Assembly: GCF_030403505.1 (NCBI RefSeq)
Contig: NZ_JAUEMJ010000002.1
Coordinates: forward strand, 496,001-560,000
Source: Glycomyces tritici
Lineage (GTDB): Bacteria; Actinomycetota; Actinomycetes; Mycobacteriales; Micromonosporaceae
DNA: 64,000 nucleotides
Reading direction: 5' to 3'
The position numbers and the translations under genes were made by a program. Each line of letters opens with the position of its first letter. Within the stretch, counting starts at the first letter, position 1. The notes beneath the pieces are model-generated. The model was not told the origin of the DNA and ran no database searches. It worked only from the letters and a program-made list of their open reading frames with translations. Of this stretch, positions 35,006 to 43,916 are shown in pieces.

Positions 35006-35398
35006 ATGAGCACTCAGCGAACCGAACTCGTGCCCGGATTCGAAGTGCAGGCCGCCGGCTGCGAGTCGCGCGTCATCCTCGACCACATCACCGGCCGCTG
35101 GGGCACGCTCATTCTGCTGGCACTCCACGAGGGCCCGATGCGCTTCAGCGAAATCCGCCGGGCGATCGAGGGCATCAACGAGAAGGCCCTCGCGCAGAGC
35201 CTCAAGCACTTCGAACGCGACGGGATCGTCGACCGCCTCGCCCCCGAGGACGGCTACCCCTCGCGCGTCGAGTACCGCCTCACCGCGACCGGCGCCGGAC
35301 TCGAAGCGCGACTGCGCGACCTCGTGCTGCACCTCTACGACGAAATGCCGAAGGTGCTCGACTCGCACGCCGAGTTCGACGCGCGCCGCGCGTCCTGA
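35006..35398 (+). CDS. HxlR-family regulator (QorR/YtfH-like)
   Basis: 130 aa. Winged helix with the single conserved Cys19 (AAGCESRVILDHITGRWG), the presumed thiol sensor for quinones or disulfide stress, and IEGINEKALAQSLKHFERDGIV as recognition region. GGAGG lies 13 nt before the ATG and a TAACAT hexamer 6 nt before it, so start mode is ambiguous. Expected to repress its divergent oxidoreductase. Confidence 0.92.
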   Translation: MSTQRTELVPGFEVQAAGCESRVILDHITGRWGTLILLALHEGPMRFSEIRRAIEGINEKALAQSLKHFERDGIVDRLAPEDGYPSRVEYRLTATGAGLEARLRDLVLHLYDEMPKVLDSHAEFDARRAS

Positions 35399-35459
35399 TT
35401 CTTCACCCGACCTGTTCGAAACCGCAGGTGGCCGCCCCCGGGCGGCCTAGACTCAGCCC

Positions 35460-36575
35460 ATGGCTGCGCAGGTCCCGCGAGCGGGTGAGCTGCGGCCGGG
35501 CACGGCCATTCCGCGGTGGGTCCGGCTGCTGCCGATCGGAGCCCTCTTCCTCGGCTCCGCCCTCCAGCTCTTCCGCTCCGACCCCCTCCACGCAGGGATC
35601 GCGATGGCGGTCGTGCCCGTGCTCGCCGCGTTCGTGCTCGGCCCCGGCTGGACCGCCGCCATCGCCGCGTTCGCCCTGGCCGTGGTCGCCGCCCCGATCC
35701 CGGTCTCGCGCCGGTTCGACGGCGACGACATCGTGGTGGTCGGCATCGTCTTCGCCACCGCCATCGGCATCTCCTGGATCCGCCAGCGCTTCGAGGCCGG
35801 GCTCGTGACCATGCTCAGCGTCTCGGAGGCGGCGCAGCGCGCGGTGCTGCCCGAACTGCCCGACCGGGTGGGCGACCTGGCGTGCGCGGGGCTGTACCAC
35901 TCGGCGCAGCAGGGCGCGAGCATCGGCGGGGACTTCTTCGACGTGCGGCCGAGCCCGTACGGGACGCGGATGATCCTCGGCGACGTGCAGGGGCACGGAC
36001 TCGAGGCGGTGGGCACCGCTTCGATGCTGCTCTCGGTGTTCCACGAGGCGATCCTGGACGAGGCCGAGCTGTGCGGGGTCGCGTGGCGGCTGGAGCGGCG
36101 GCTCCTGGAGGACGGCGCGCACGGGTACGTGCCGGAGGTCTTCGCCTCGGTGCTGCTGGCGGAGTTCATGGAGGAGACGGACGAGCTGCGGCTGCTGTCG
36201 TGCGGGCATCCGTCGCCGCTGCTGCTGCGGGGCGAGCGCGTGGAGGAGATCGGGCTGAAGCCCGCGCCGGTGCTGGGGCTGCGGCTGGCGGAGCCGGTGC
36301 GGCCGAGCGGGACCGTGGCCATGTCGTTCGGCGAGGAGGACACGCTGCTGGCGTTCTCGGACGGGCTGGTGGAGGCGCGGAACGAGGACGGGGAGTACTA
36401 CCCGCTGGCGCACCACCTGGACGGGCTGGTGGTGCCGCCTTCGCCGCGGCGGCTGGTGGCGTTCGTGTGGGACGACGCGGAGCGGTTCGCGGCGCGGATG
36501 GGCGACGACGTGAGCATCCTGGCGATCACGCGGGTGGCGAGGAGCGCGCGGCGGTCGGCACTGCCCGCGGGGTGA
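35460..36575 (+). CDS. SpoIIE/RsbU-type PP2C serine phosphatase, membrane-bound
   Basis: 371 aa. Three to four N-terminal helices (about 18-110) then a SpoIIE domain with metal motifs GGDFFDV, GDVQGHGLEAV, SCGHPSP and the late FSDGLVEARN / GDDVSIL. It should dephosphorylate an anti-sigma antagonist or similar target; no anti-sigma gene is nearby. No Shine-Dalgarno: TAGACT (35448-35453) ends 6 nt before the ATG. Confidence 0.92.
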   Translation: MAAQVPRAGELRPGTAIPRWVRLLPIGALFLGSALQLFRSDPLHAGIAMAVVPVLAAFVLGPGWTAAIAAFALAVVAAPIPVSRRFDGDDIVVVGIVFATAIGISWIRQRFEAGLVTMLSVSEAAQRAVLPELPDRVGDLACAGLYHSAQQGASIGGDFFDVRPSPYGTRMILGDVQGHGLEAVGTASMLLSVFHEAILDEAELCGVAWRLERRLLEDGAHGYVPEVFASVLLAEFMEETDELRLLSCGHPSPLLLRGERVEEIGLKPAPVLGLRLAEPVRPSGTVAMSFGEEDTLLAFSDGLVEARNEDGEYYPLAHHLDGLVVPPSPRRLVAFVWDDAERFAARMGDDVSILAITRVARSARRSALPAG

Positions 36576-36805
36576 GTGCTCGGTCGGCGCTGCCGACGGC
36601 GTGAGGGCGGTTGGTGGAGGCCGTCGGACGGCGACGGATCGGCGCTTGCGGGAGGTCGCCGGGCGAGCGCTGAACGTGAGCGGAGGGTCTGCGCGAATCG
36701 GACATCGATGGGCCCCCGGCATCAACCCTGACATCGGGGTGCGACATTTTCGGTTGGCGGGAGCGATTCCAGGTCAGGGTTTTTCAATCCGTTAGACAAA
36801 GGGTG
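36576..36805. other. Non-coding gap before the glycosidase gene
   Basis: Nothing convincing up to the promoter region; composition becomes more A/T-rich from about 36740 toward the GH30-like gene. Confidence 0.45.
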
Positions 36806-36834
36806 TTCACAAGCGTTCGATTGTGTGCGATATT
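36806..36834 (+). promoter_or_regulatory. Candidate promoter of GH30-like gene
   Basis: TTCACA (36806-36811), 17-bp spacer, GATATT (36829-36834), about 40 bp before the ATG, in a locally A/T-rich stretch. Confidence 0.4.
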
Positions 36835-36873
36835 CAGATCACTCGATTGCACCCCCCTTTGAAGGAGACAACG

Positions 36874-39822
36874 ATGTCATCTCCCCGACCGAGGCGCAGG
36901 CGCCCACTGGCCGCGGCCGGTGCGGTAGGCCTCGCCGCCGTGATCACCGCGTCCGCCCTGCCGCTCCTCAACGCGGGCGCCAGCGCCCAGGAGACCGAGG
37001 CGTCCGACGTGCGCGTCACGCTCGACCCCTCCTACCGCGGCCAGGAGTTCGAAGGCTGGGGCACGAGCCTCGTCTGGTTCGCCAACGCCACCGGCGGCTA
37101 CCCGGACGAGATCCGGAACCAGCTGGTGGACATGGTCTTCGGCGCCGAAGGCCTCAACCTCAACATCGCCAGGTACAACATCGGCGGCGGCAACGCCCCG
37201 AACATCGACAACGAGTACCTGCGCGGCGGCGCCTCCGCCGTCCCCGGCTACTGGGCCGCCCCCGAGGGCACCACCCACGAGGACAAGGACTGGTGGGACC
37301 CCGAGAACCCCGAGCACTGGAACTGGGACGCCGACGCCAACCAGCGCTGGTGGATCGACCAGATCAAGGAGGACGTCACCCACTGGGAGGCCTTCTCCAA
37401 CTCCCCGCCGTACTTCCAGACCGTCTCCGGTTACGTCTCGGGCGGGTTCGACGCGAACACCGACCAGATCCGCACCGACTCGGTCGACGAGTTCGCGACC
37501 TACCTGACCGAGGTCATGGCGCACGTCGAGGCCGAGCACGGCATCGAGTTCGACACCGTCGACCCGCTCAACGAGCCCAACACGAACTACTGGGGCACCC
37601 AGCTCGGCGCGGACGGCGTGCAGCCGACCGGCGGCGGGCAGGAGGGCGCGCACGCCGGGCCCGAGCTGCAGCAGCTGGTGATCAACGCGCTCGCCGCGCA
37701 GCTCTCGGAGTCCGAACTGGACACCGTGATCTCGGCGATGGACGAGACCAACCCGGGCAAGTTCACGACGAACTGGAACGCCTACACCGAGCAGTCCCGG
37801 GCGAACGTCGAGCAGATGAACGTCCACACCTACGGCACCGGCGGGCGCACCGGCGTCCGCGACCTCGCCAAGGGCGCCGACAAGCCGCTGTGGATGAGCG
37901 AGGTCGGCGGCGCGTGGACCGACGGCCAGGACTACACCTCGATGGAGAACGGCCTGGGCATGGCCACCCGCATCACCGACGACCTGCGCGAGCTGGAGCC
38001 GTCGGCGTGGGTGCTGTGGCAGCCGATCGAGGACAAGAACCTGGGCCACAGCTGGGGCTCGATCCAGCTGCCGTTCGACTGCACGGCCGAGGACACCCTC
38101 GAGACCTGCGGGATCGAGACGAACACGAAGTACCACACGATCCGCAACTTCACGCACTACATCGAGCCGGGCGACTTCATCATCGGCACCGACGACACCT
38201 CGACGACCGCGGCGGTCAAGGCCGACGGCAAGGGCGCGAGCGTGGTCTACACGAACAACGCCGAAGGCGCCGTCAACGTCACGCTCGACCTGTCCAAGTT
38301 CGGCTCGGTCAAGCGCGGCGCCACGATCACCCCGGTGGTCACCAGCGCCGACGGCGCGCTCGTGGAGGGCGAGCCGGTGCGGGTGCGCGGCGACGCCGCG
38401 ACCCTCACGGTGCCGGGCAAGTCCGTCACCACGTTCATCGTCGAGGGCGTCTCGGGCGTCGACGGCGACGCGGCGATGGTCCAGGACGACCACGTGTACC
38501 GGTTCGACGGCGTGCAGAGCGGCAAGTCGCTCGCGCCGTCCGAGGACGGCACGGGCATCGTGCTCGAGACCGACGACGCCGCCAGCGCCGCGCAGCTGTG
38601 GGAGGTCGAGCAGCTGACCGACGGCTACTCCAACCGCGAGCTGTACTCGATCACCAACGCCGCCGACGGCACCCGCCTGGCGGTGTCCGATGAGGGCCTG
38701 GCGGTGCTCGAGGAGGCCGAGGACGATCCTGCCGAGGCCGCGCAGTGGTACCTGTCGACGACGGGCGACGGCACGTACGTGCCGGTGAACCGGGCCACGG
38801 GCCTGGTGCTCGACGTGTGGGGCGAGGCGACGGCCGACGGCTCGCCGGTCCAGACGTACACGCCGACCGCGGCGAGCAACCAGCGCTGGGCCGTGACCGA
38901 CGAGACGGTGCTGGCAGCGGCGCAGATCGAGGCGTACACGGTGCCGGGCTTCGTGCCCGAGCTGCCCGCCGCGGTCCCGGGCGTGTACCGGGACGGCGAG
39001 CGCGGGGCGCTGCCGGTGGAGTGGAAGATGCCGAACGAGTCCAAGTGGGACAAGACGGGGACGGTGACCGTGAAGGGCACGGCGACCGACCCGCTGGGGA
39101 ACACGTTCCGCGCCAAGGCGGTCGTCAGCGTCGACACGTTCAGCGAGACGGCCCCGGCCGCGGCGAAGACGTACCCGGGCTTCACCCCTGATCTGCCGGG
39201 GACCGTGATCGCCTTGGGCGACAGGGGCACCGAGGCCCCGGTGCCGGTGGTGTGGGAGGAGGCGCCCAAGGGGGCGTTCGACGACTACGGCACCGTGACG
39301 CTGGAGGGCACGGCGACCTTGATCGACGGGACGGAGCTCTCGGCGCTGATCGAGGTCGAGGTGACCGACCCGATCGAGGTCAACGTGGCCGTGAACGACG
39401 GCGTGACGACCTCGGCGACGTTCACGGAGCCGGGCTATTCGACTGAGGCCCTGCGCAACGGGAACCTGACGGACAAGGCCTGGTCGAACTGGAAGTCGGG
39501 CCCGTTCAACACCGAGGAGACCATCACGGTCACGCTGCCGGAGGCGCGCGACGTGACGCGCGTGGTCTCGCACTTCTGGAGCGACGGCGGCCGCAACAGC
39601 TACGCCGACACGCTCCAGGTGCAGTACCTGGACGCGGAGGGCCAGTGGCAGAACGCGGGCGGCGTCGTGGACGTGCCGACCGGTGAGGCGCCGGTCATCG
39701 ACGTCGAGGTGAACGCCGAGACCTCGGCGGTCCGCGTCGCCATGACCGCCGGGTCCGGCGGCACGGTCGGCTGGATCATCCTCAGCGAGATCGAGGTGTA
39801 CGCGAAGGCTCCGGCCGTTTAG
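36874..39822 (+). CDS. Secreted multidomain glycoside hydrolase (GH30-like, endo-beta-1,6-galactanase type)
   Basis: 982 aa. Basic N-terminus and Sec signal peptide ending ASA|Q (38/39). Catalytic (beta/alpha)8 plus beta domain to about 545: FEGWGTSLVWFAN, acid/base Glu234 in DPLNEPNT and nucleophile Glu343 in MSEVGGAW. Then a ricin-type lectin domain (about 560-705, ending QRWAV), two Ig-like Big_4 repeats with TVPGFVPELP and TYPGFTPDLPG (about 708-870) and a C-terminal F5/8-type module (about 872-978). It probably attacks galactan side chains or similar plant polysaccharide. GAAGGAG precedes the ATG; upstream in-frame start rejected because it would bury the signal peptide. Confidence 0.88.
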   Translation: MSSPRPRRRRPLAAAGAVGLAAVITASALPLLNAGASAQETEASDVRVTLDPSYRGQEFEGWGTSLVWFANATGGYPDEIRNQLVDMVFGAEGLNLNIARYNIGGGNAPNIDNEYLRGGASAVPGYWAAPEGTTHEDKDWWDPENPEHWNWDADANQRWWIDQIKEDVTHWEAFSNSPPYFQTVSGYVSGGFDANTDQIRTDSVDEFATYLTEVMAHVEAEHGIEFDTVDPLNEPNTNYWGTQLGADGVQPTGGGQEGAHAGPELQQLVINALAAQLSESELDTVISAMDETNPGKFTTNWNAYTEQSRANVEQMNVHTYGTGGRTGVRDLAKGADKPLWMSEVGGAWTDGQDYTSMENGLGMATRITDDLRELEPSAWVLWQPIEDKNLGHSWGSIQLPFDCTAEDTLETCGIETNTKYHTIRNFTHYIEPGDFIIGTDDTSTTAAVKADGKGASVVYTNNAEGAVNVTLDLSKFGSVKRGATITPVVTSADGALVEGEPVRVRGDAATLTVPGKSVTTFIVEGVSGVDGDAAMVQDDHVYRFDGVQSGKSLAPSEDGTGIVLETDDAASAAQLWEVEQLTDGYSNRELYSITNAADGTRLAVSDEGLAVLEEAEDDPAEAAQWYLSTTGDGTYVPVNRATGLVLDVWGEATADGSPVQTYTPTAASNQRWAVTDETVLAAAQIEAYTVPGFVPELPAAVPGVYRDGERGALPVEWKMPNESKWDKTGTVTVKGTATDPLGNTFRAKAVVSVDTFSETAPAAAKTYPGFTPDLPGTVIALGDRGTEAPVPVVWEEAPKGAFDDYGTVTLEGTATLIDGTELSALIEVEVTDPIEVNVAVNDGVTTSATFTEPGYSTEALRNGNLTDKAWSNWKSGPFNTEETITVTLPEARDVTRVVSHFWSDGGRNSYADTLQVQYLDAEGQWQNAGGVVDVPTGEAPVIDVEVNAETSAVRVAMTAGSGGTVGWIILSEIEVYAKAPAV

Positions 39823-39853
39823 GACGGCGGCCGGATCCGCCGTAGCGAGTGAA

Positions 39854-39889
39854 GAAGGCCCTTGCCGCCGTTCGGCGGCAAGGGCCTTC
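39854..39889 (+). terminator. Strong hairpin after glycosidase gene
   Basis: Perfect 17-bp arms (39854-39870, 39873-39889) around TT; a shorter GGCGG/CCGCC hairpin precedes it at about 39826-39844. Confidence 0.85.
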
Positions 39890-39957
39890 GGCCTGCGGGG
39901 CGACGAGCGGGGCCGGCGCTCCTGCTAACCTTCGGGCTCGTTGCGGAAGGGCGGCAG

Positions 39958-40551
39958 ATGGACTCTTGGGTGGCGATCGACTTCGAGACCGCCAACGGCA
40001 GCAGGGCCAGCGCCTGCTCGGTGGCGGTGGCGCGGGTCAAGGGCGAGGAGGTCGTCGACCGGTTCGCGACCCTCATCCGGCCCCCGGCCGAGCACGGCCG
40101 GTTCGAGTACCGCAACACCCGGATCCACGGCATCCAGGCCTCCGATGTGGTCGGTGCGCCCCGGTGGCGGCAGGTGTGGGCGCGGCTGGACGAGTTCGTG
40201 GGCGACGACCCGCTGGTGGCGCACAACGCGTCCTTCGACACCTCGGTCATCCGGGCCGCGAACAGCGCGGCGGGCATCCCGTGGCCCGCGATGCGCTACG
40301 CCTGCACCATGGTCATCGCCAAGCAGACCTGGCCGATGCCCTCGTACCGGCTGCCCGACGTGGCCGCCGCCGCGGGCGTGAGCCTGGTCCGCCACCACGA
40401 GGCGGCGTCGGACACGCTCGCCGCGGCGGGCATCCTCGTCGCGCAGCAGCGCGCGCACGGCGTCGACTCGATCGACGGGCTCATGACGTCGGCCCGGGTC
40501 TCCTGGGGCCGGATCTACGACGGCGGCTACGACACGTGCCGCCGCAAGTGA
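39958..40551 (+). CDS. DEDDh 3'-5' exonuclease domain protein
   Basis: 197 aa, DnaQ-like. Acidic residues Asp8 and Glu10 (IDFET), Asp94 (NASFD) and His148/Asp153 (HEAASD) complete the DEDDh set. Resembles stand-alone epsilon-like exonucleases of actinobacteria used in DNA repair. GAAGGG precedes the ATG. Confidence 0.92.
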   Translation: MDSWVAIDFETANGSRASACSVAVARVKGEEVVDRFATLIRPPAEHGRFEYRNTRIHGIQASDVVGAPRWRQVWARLDEFVGDDPLVAHNASFDTSVIRAANSAAGIPWPAMRYACTMVIAKQTWPMPSYRLPDVAAAAGVSLVRHHEAASDTLAAAGILVAQQRAHGVDSIDGLMTSARVSWGRIYDGGYDTCRRK

Positions 40552-40557
40552 ACCTGG

Positions 40558-41064
40558 TCAGACCTGCGAGGGGTCCCGCGGCGTGAGCGGGTAGCCCTCC
40601 TCCTGCAGTCTGCGGGTCCGCGCCACGTCGATGCTGGTCCGCGCCGGCTCACCGCCGGGACCGAGGCCGCCACCGGTCACCACCGCGGCGACCAGGAGCG
40701 GCAGCAGGATGGTGCGCACCAGCATGGCCCAGGGGCCCTTGGCGCCGATCCGGCCGCCGTCGCGGTTGCGCACCAGCCGGGTCCCGGTGCACGCACCGCC
40801 GAGCGCGCGCCCGTTGCGGAACCAGAGGCCGTACACGAGCGGCACGGCGAACAGCAGGACGAGCGCGATGATCACGGCGCCCCCGTCGCTGATCTGCTGC
40901 GTCTCCGGCCGGGACTGGTCGACGATCACGAAGGCCACGAAGGCGAACGCGAAGCCGAGCACGAACACGACGAAGTCGATCAACCAGGCGAACAGCGACG
41001 CCCATCCGCCGGCGGGGATGTAGGGCGTGCCGTTGCCGAACGTCTGGATCTTCGAAGCTGCCAT
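40558..41064 (-). CDS. RDD-family membrane protein
   Basis: 168 aa. RDD pattern WLIDFVVFVLGFAF in helix 1, two further helices (about 60-80, 112-132) and the NGRALGGACTGTRLV loop. Function of RDD proteins is unsettled (some act in Na+/H+ exchange). Leaderless start likely: TAGTCT (41072-41077 on -) ends 7 nt before the ATG. Converges on the exonuclease 6 bp away. Confidence 0.87.
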   Translation of the reverse strand: MAASKIQTFGNGTPYIPAGGWASLFAWLIDFVVFVLGFAFAFVAFVIVDQSRPETQQISDGGAVIIALVLLFAVPLVYGLWFRNGRALGGACTGTRLVRNRDGGRIGAKGPWAMLVRTILLPLLVAAVVTGGGLGPGGEPARTSIDVARTRRLQEEGYPLTPRDPSQV

Positions 41065-41211
41065 GGCAGGCAGACTAGCGCCCGAACGCGAGGGCCGCCG
41101 TCACGGCCCACAGTGCTTGACCTGGGTCTCGAACGCCGCCGGGTGGACCGGTGCGGCGATCCCGCCGCTATCCCGCCGGTCGTGCGCCCCGCGAACCGCC
41201 CGGACCGGATG

Positions 41212-43716
41212 TCATCCGCCGACCGCTCCTCGGACCCCTACGCCCGCACCGCTACCGGAGGCGCCCAATCGCTCGGCGACCGCAGCGGCCTCCGGCACGC
41301 CGCACGCTTCGTACCCCTCGGCGGCGAGGTGCAGGTGGTGCCGTGCGCCGGCCGCGTCGCCGCGCAGGGACGCGGTGTCGGCGAGGCCGTGGTGGGCCCG
41401 TGCGAGCTCGAAGGTGTCCTGGTGGGAGGCGGCGATCGCGGCGGCCCGTTCGAGCTCGGCGACCGCCTCGTCGATCCGGCCCGAGGCGGTGAGCGCGCGG
41501 CCGAGGTCGTTGCGGGCGGTCCGCTCCAGCGACGGGTCCGCGAGCCGCACCGCGTCCTCGACGGCCCGTTCGAGCCGCGTCGCGGCCTCGCCCGCCCGGC
41601 CTGAGCGGAGCAGGTCCACGCCCAGCTCGATGAGGGTCGCGGTCACGTCGGCCGTGGCCCCTTCGCCGCGGTAGGCCCGGAGGCTGGCGGTGTGCATGGC
41701 CGCGGCCTTGGCCGGGTCGCCGAGTTCGCGTTCGAGGACGCCGCGGAAGACCCCGATGCGGATGCGGTTGTGCTCGTCGCCCGCGTCCAGGCGCCGCTCC
41801 GCGGCCGCGAGGCGGCGCTCGGTCGCCGCGAACCGCCCGAGCCGCAGCATCGGGACGACCATGTTGGTGCTGATGAGCGCCGCCGCCGCCGTGTCCCCGG
41901 CCGCTTCCGCCTGCGCCAGTGCGGCCTCGTGCACCTCGATCGATTCGGCGAACCGCCCGGACCGCCGGTAGAGGATGCCGATGTTGGCCAGTGTCAGTGC
42001 CGCGTCGCCGAACTCGCCGAGGTCGCGTTTGAGGGCGACGGACCGGTGGAGGTAGCCGATCGCCTCGCGGTGGCGGCCCGCCGCGACGAGCTGGCGGCCC
42101 GCGTCGCCGAGGGTGAACGCCTCCTTGCGGGTGTCGCCGGTGCGGCGGGCGATGTCGAGGGCGATCCGGTTGACGGCGGTGTGCGGGCTGTCGCGCATGC
42201 GCCCGCCGAGGTCGGTGTCGGGGTCGTGCACGAAGAACGCGTTGAAGGCCGTCGCGAGGTGCCAGGCTTCCTCGAGCCGGTCGGCGCGGGCCGCGGCGAC
42301 CACGGCGGCCTCGAGGTTGCCGCGTTCGGTCTGGAACCACGAGAGCGCGGCGGTCTGGTCCGCGAACCCGGGCAGGCCGGCGTCGTGGGCGGCCGCGCCA
42401 TCGGTGAAGCGGCGCTTGTTCGGGTGGAGCCGGGCGGCCGCGTGGTAGGCGAAGTGGAGGTGGACGCCGAGCATCCGGCCGAGCGCCTCGTCCAGGTCGG
42501 CCTGCGCGTCTTCAATGCCGGCGAGCCGGGTCGCGAAGAGCCGCACCAGGTCGTGCAGGCGGTAGCGGCCGTGCGAGCGGGTCTCGGCGAGGTGGACGTC
42601 GACCAGGGATTCGAGCATGGCCGTGGCCCGCTCGGGGGCTTCTCCGCAGAGCGCCGCGGCGGCGTGGGCGTCCACGTCGTCGCCGGGGACGAGGCCCAGG
42701 CGCCGCAGCAGGAGGCGGTGGGCGGGGTCGAGTTCGAGGTAGGAGGCGCGCAGGGCCGCGGCGACGCCGCGGTGGCCCATGTCGAGCTCGTCGAGGAGCC
42801 GGTCCTCGTCGGCGAGGCGGTCCAGCAGGTCCTCGGCCTGCCACAGTGGACGGCTGTGGAGACGGGCCGCGGCCAGGCCCATCGCCAGGGGCAGCCGCCC
42901 GCAGCGTTCGGCGATCGCGACGGCCTCGTCCGCGGTGACCCGGTCGGCGAGGGCGGCGCCGATCATCGCCACGGCCTCGCGCATCGGCGGCGGCTCCAGC
43001 GGCACCGAGTGCGCACCGGCCACAGCGGACAGGTCGCGGCGGCTCGTGGCGAGGACCAGGCTCACCGAGGTGCCCGGGAGCAGCGCTTCCACCTGCTCGG
43101 CGCTCGCGGCGTTGTCGAGCACCAGGAGCACGCGGCGGTCGGCGAGGACGCTGCGGTAACGGGCCGTGAGCTCGTCCGTGTCGTCGGGCAGCGCCCGCTC
43201 GGCGACGTCGAGGCCGCGCAGCACGCGCGTCAGCACCGACCGCAGGCCCGGGCGGGGGCCCGCGGGCCGGCTGAAACCGTGGAGGTCGATGAACAGCTGC
43301 CCGTCCGGGTAGCGGGGGGCGAGGCCGTGGGCGACCCGGACCGCGAGCGAGGTCTTGCCGACGCCCGCCATGCCGTGCACGGCGACGACGGCGGCCCCGT
43401 CGTCGACCGCGGCGGTGATCGCGTCAAGGTGGTCCGCCCGGCCGGCGAACGCCGTGAGCGCCCTCGGCAGTTCGCGGGGCACCAGCGTGAGCGGGTCCCG
43501 CACGCGGGTCAGCAGCGCCTGCCCCTCCCCCGCCAGGCCCAGTGCCTCGGCGAGGAGGCGCACGGTCTTCGGTTGCGGCCGTACCCTTCCCGATTCGATG
43601 TCGCGGATGGTGCGGATGCCGACCCCCGATTTGAGGGCGAGCTCCTCCTGGGTCATCGCCGCCCGCTGCCGGAGCAGCCGGAGACTGCTGAGGTCGTCGG
43701 ACGCTTCATCGGGCAT
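41212..43716 (-). CDS. STAND regulator: XRE HTH + NB-ARC + TPR
   Basis: 834 aa. N-terminal XRE HTH (about 8-65, TQEELALKSGVGIRTIRDIESG), NB-ARC ATPase (about 85-420) with Walker A GMAGVGKT 115-122, Walker B VLLVLD 196-201 and CGRLPLA, then tetratricopeptide repeats to the C-terminus. Such proteins oligomerise on ligand binding to switch transcription, often of secondary metabolism. The frame is open far upstream, but the ATG fits: TATCAT (43723-43728 on -) ends 6 nt before it, a leaderless arrangement. Downstream of the aldo/keto reductase in the same direction. Confidence 0.88.
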   Translation of the reverse strand: MPDEASDDLSSLRLLRQRAAMTQEELALKSGVGIRTIRDIESGRVRPQPKTVRLLAEALGLAGEGQALLTRVRDPLTLVPRELPRALTAFAGRADHLDAITAAVDDGAAVVAVHGMAGVGKTSLAVRVAHGLAPRYPDGQLFIDLHGFSRPAGPRPGLRSVLTRVLRGLDVAERALPDDTDELTARYRSVLADRRVLLVLDNAASAEQVEALLPGTSVSLVLATSRRDLSAVAGAHSVPLEPPPMREAVAMIGAALADRVTADEAVAIAERCGRLPLAMGLAAARLHSRPLWQAEDLLDRLADEDRLLDELDMGHRGVAAALRASYLELDPAHRLLLRRLGLVPGDDVDAHAAAALCGEAPERATAMLESLVDVHLAETRSHGRYRLHDLVRLFATRLAGIEDAQADLDEALGRMLGVHLHFAYHAAARLHPNKRRFTDGAAAHDAGLPGFADQTAALSWFQTERGNLEAAVVAAARADRLEEAWHLATAFNAFFVHDPDTDLGGRMRDSPHTAVNRIALDIARRTGDTRKEAFTLGDAGRQLVAAGRHREAIGYLHRSVALKRDLGEFGDAALTLANIGILYRRSGRFAESIEVHEAALAQAEAAGDTAAAALISTNMVVPMLRLGRFAATERRLAAAERRLDAGDEHNRIRIGVFRGVLERELGDPAKAAAMHTASLRAYRGEGATADVTATLIELGVDLLRSGRAGEAATRLERAVEDAVRLADPSLERTARNDLGRALTASGRIDEAVAELERAAAIAASHQDTFELARAHHGLADTASLRGDAAGARHHLHLAAEGYEACGVPEAAAVAERLGASGSGAGVGVRGAVGG

Positions 43717-43916
43717 ATCGCCATGATAGGGCCGAACGGTGAACGGGCGGGTGCGCGTCGCGGCGGGCCGGCGGGCGCCACGGCTGCGCTCGGGGCGTTC
43801 CCGCCGCTGTTCCGCCGGTACTCCGCCTCGCCGAACGCACCGAACGCACGCAGACTGGTCTCGGCGCCGCAGGCCGGCCTCGGGAGACGCCGCGGCCCGC
43901 CCCTTTCGCGGTTCGC

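Noticed and set aside
36877..39573. Nearly 900-codon frame antisense to the glycosidase
   Set aside because: Arg/Val/Gly-rich shadow with no motif; the sense gene has signal peptide, catalytic residues and ribosome site.
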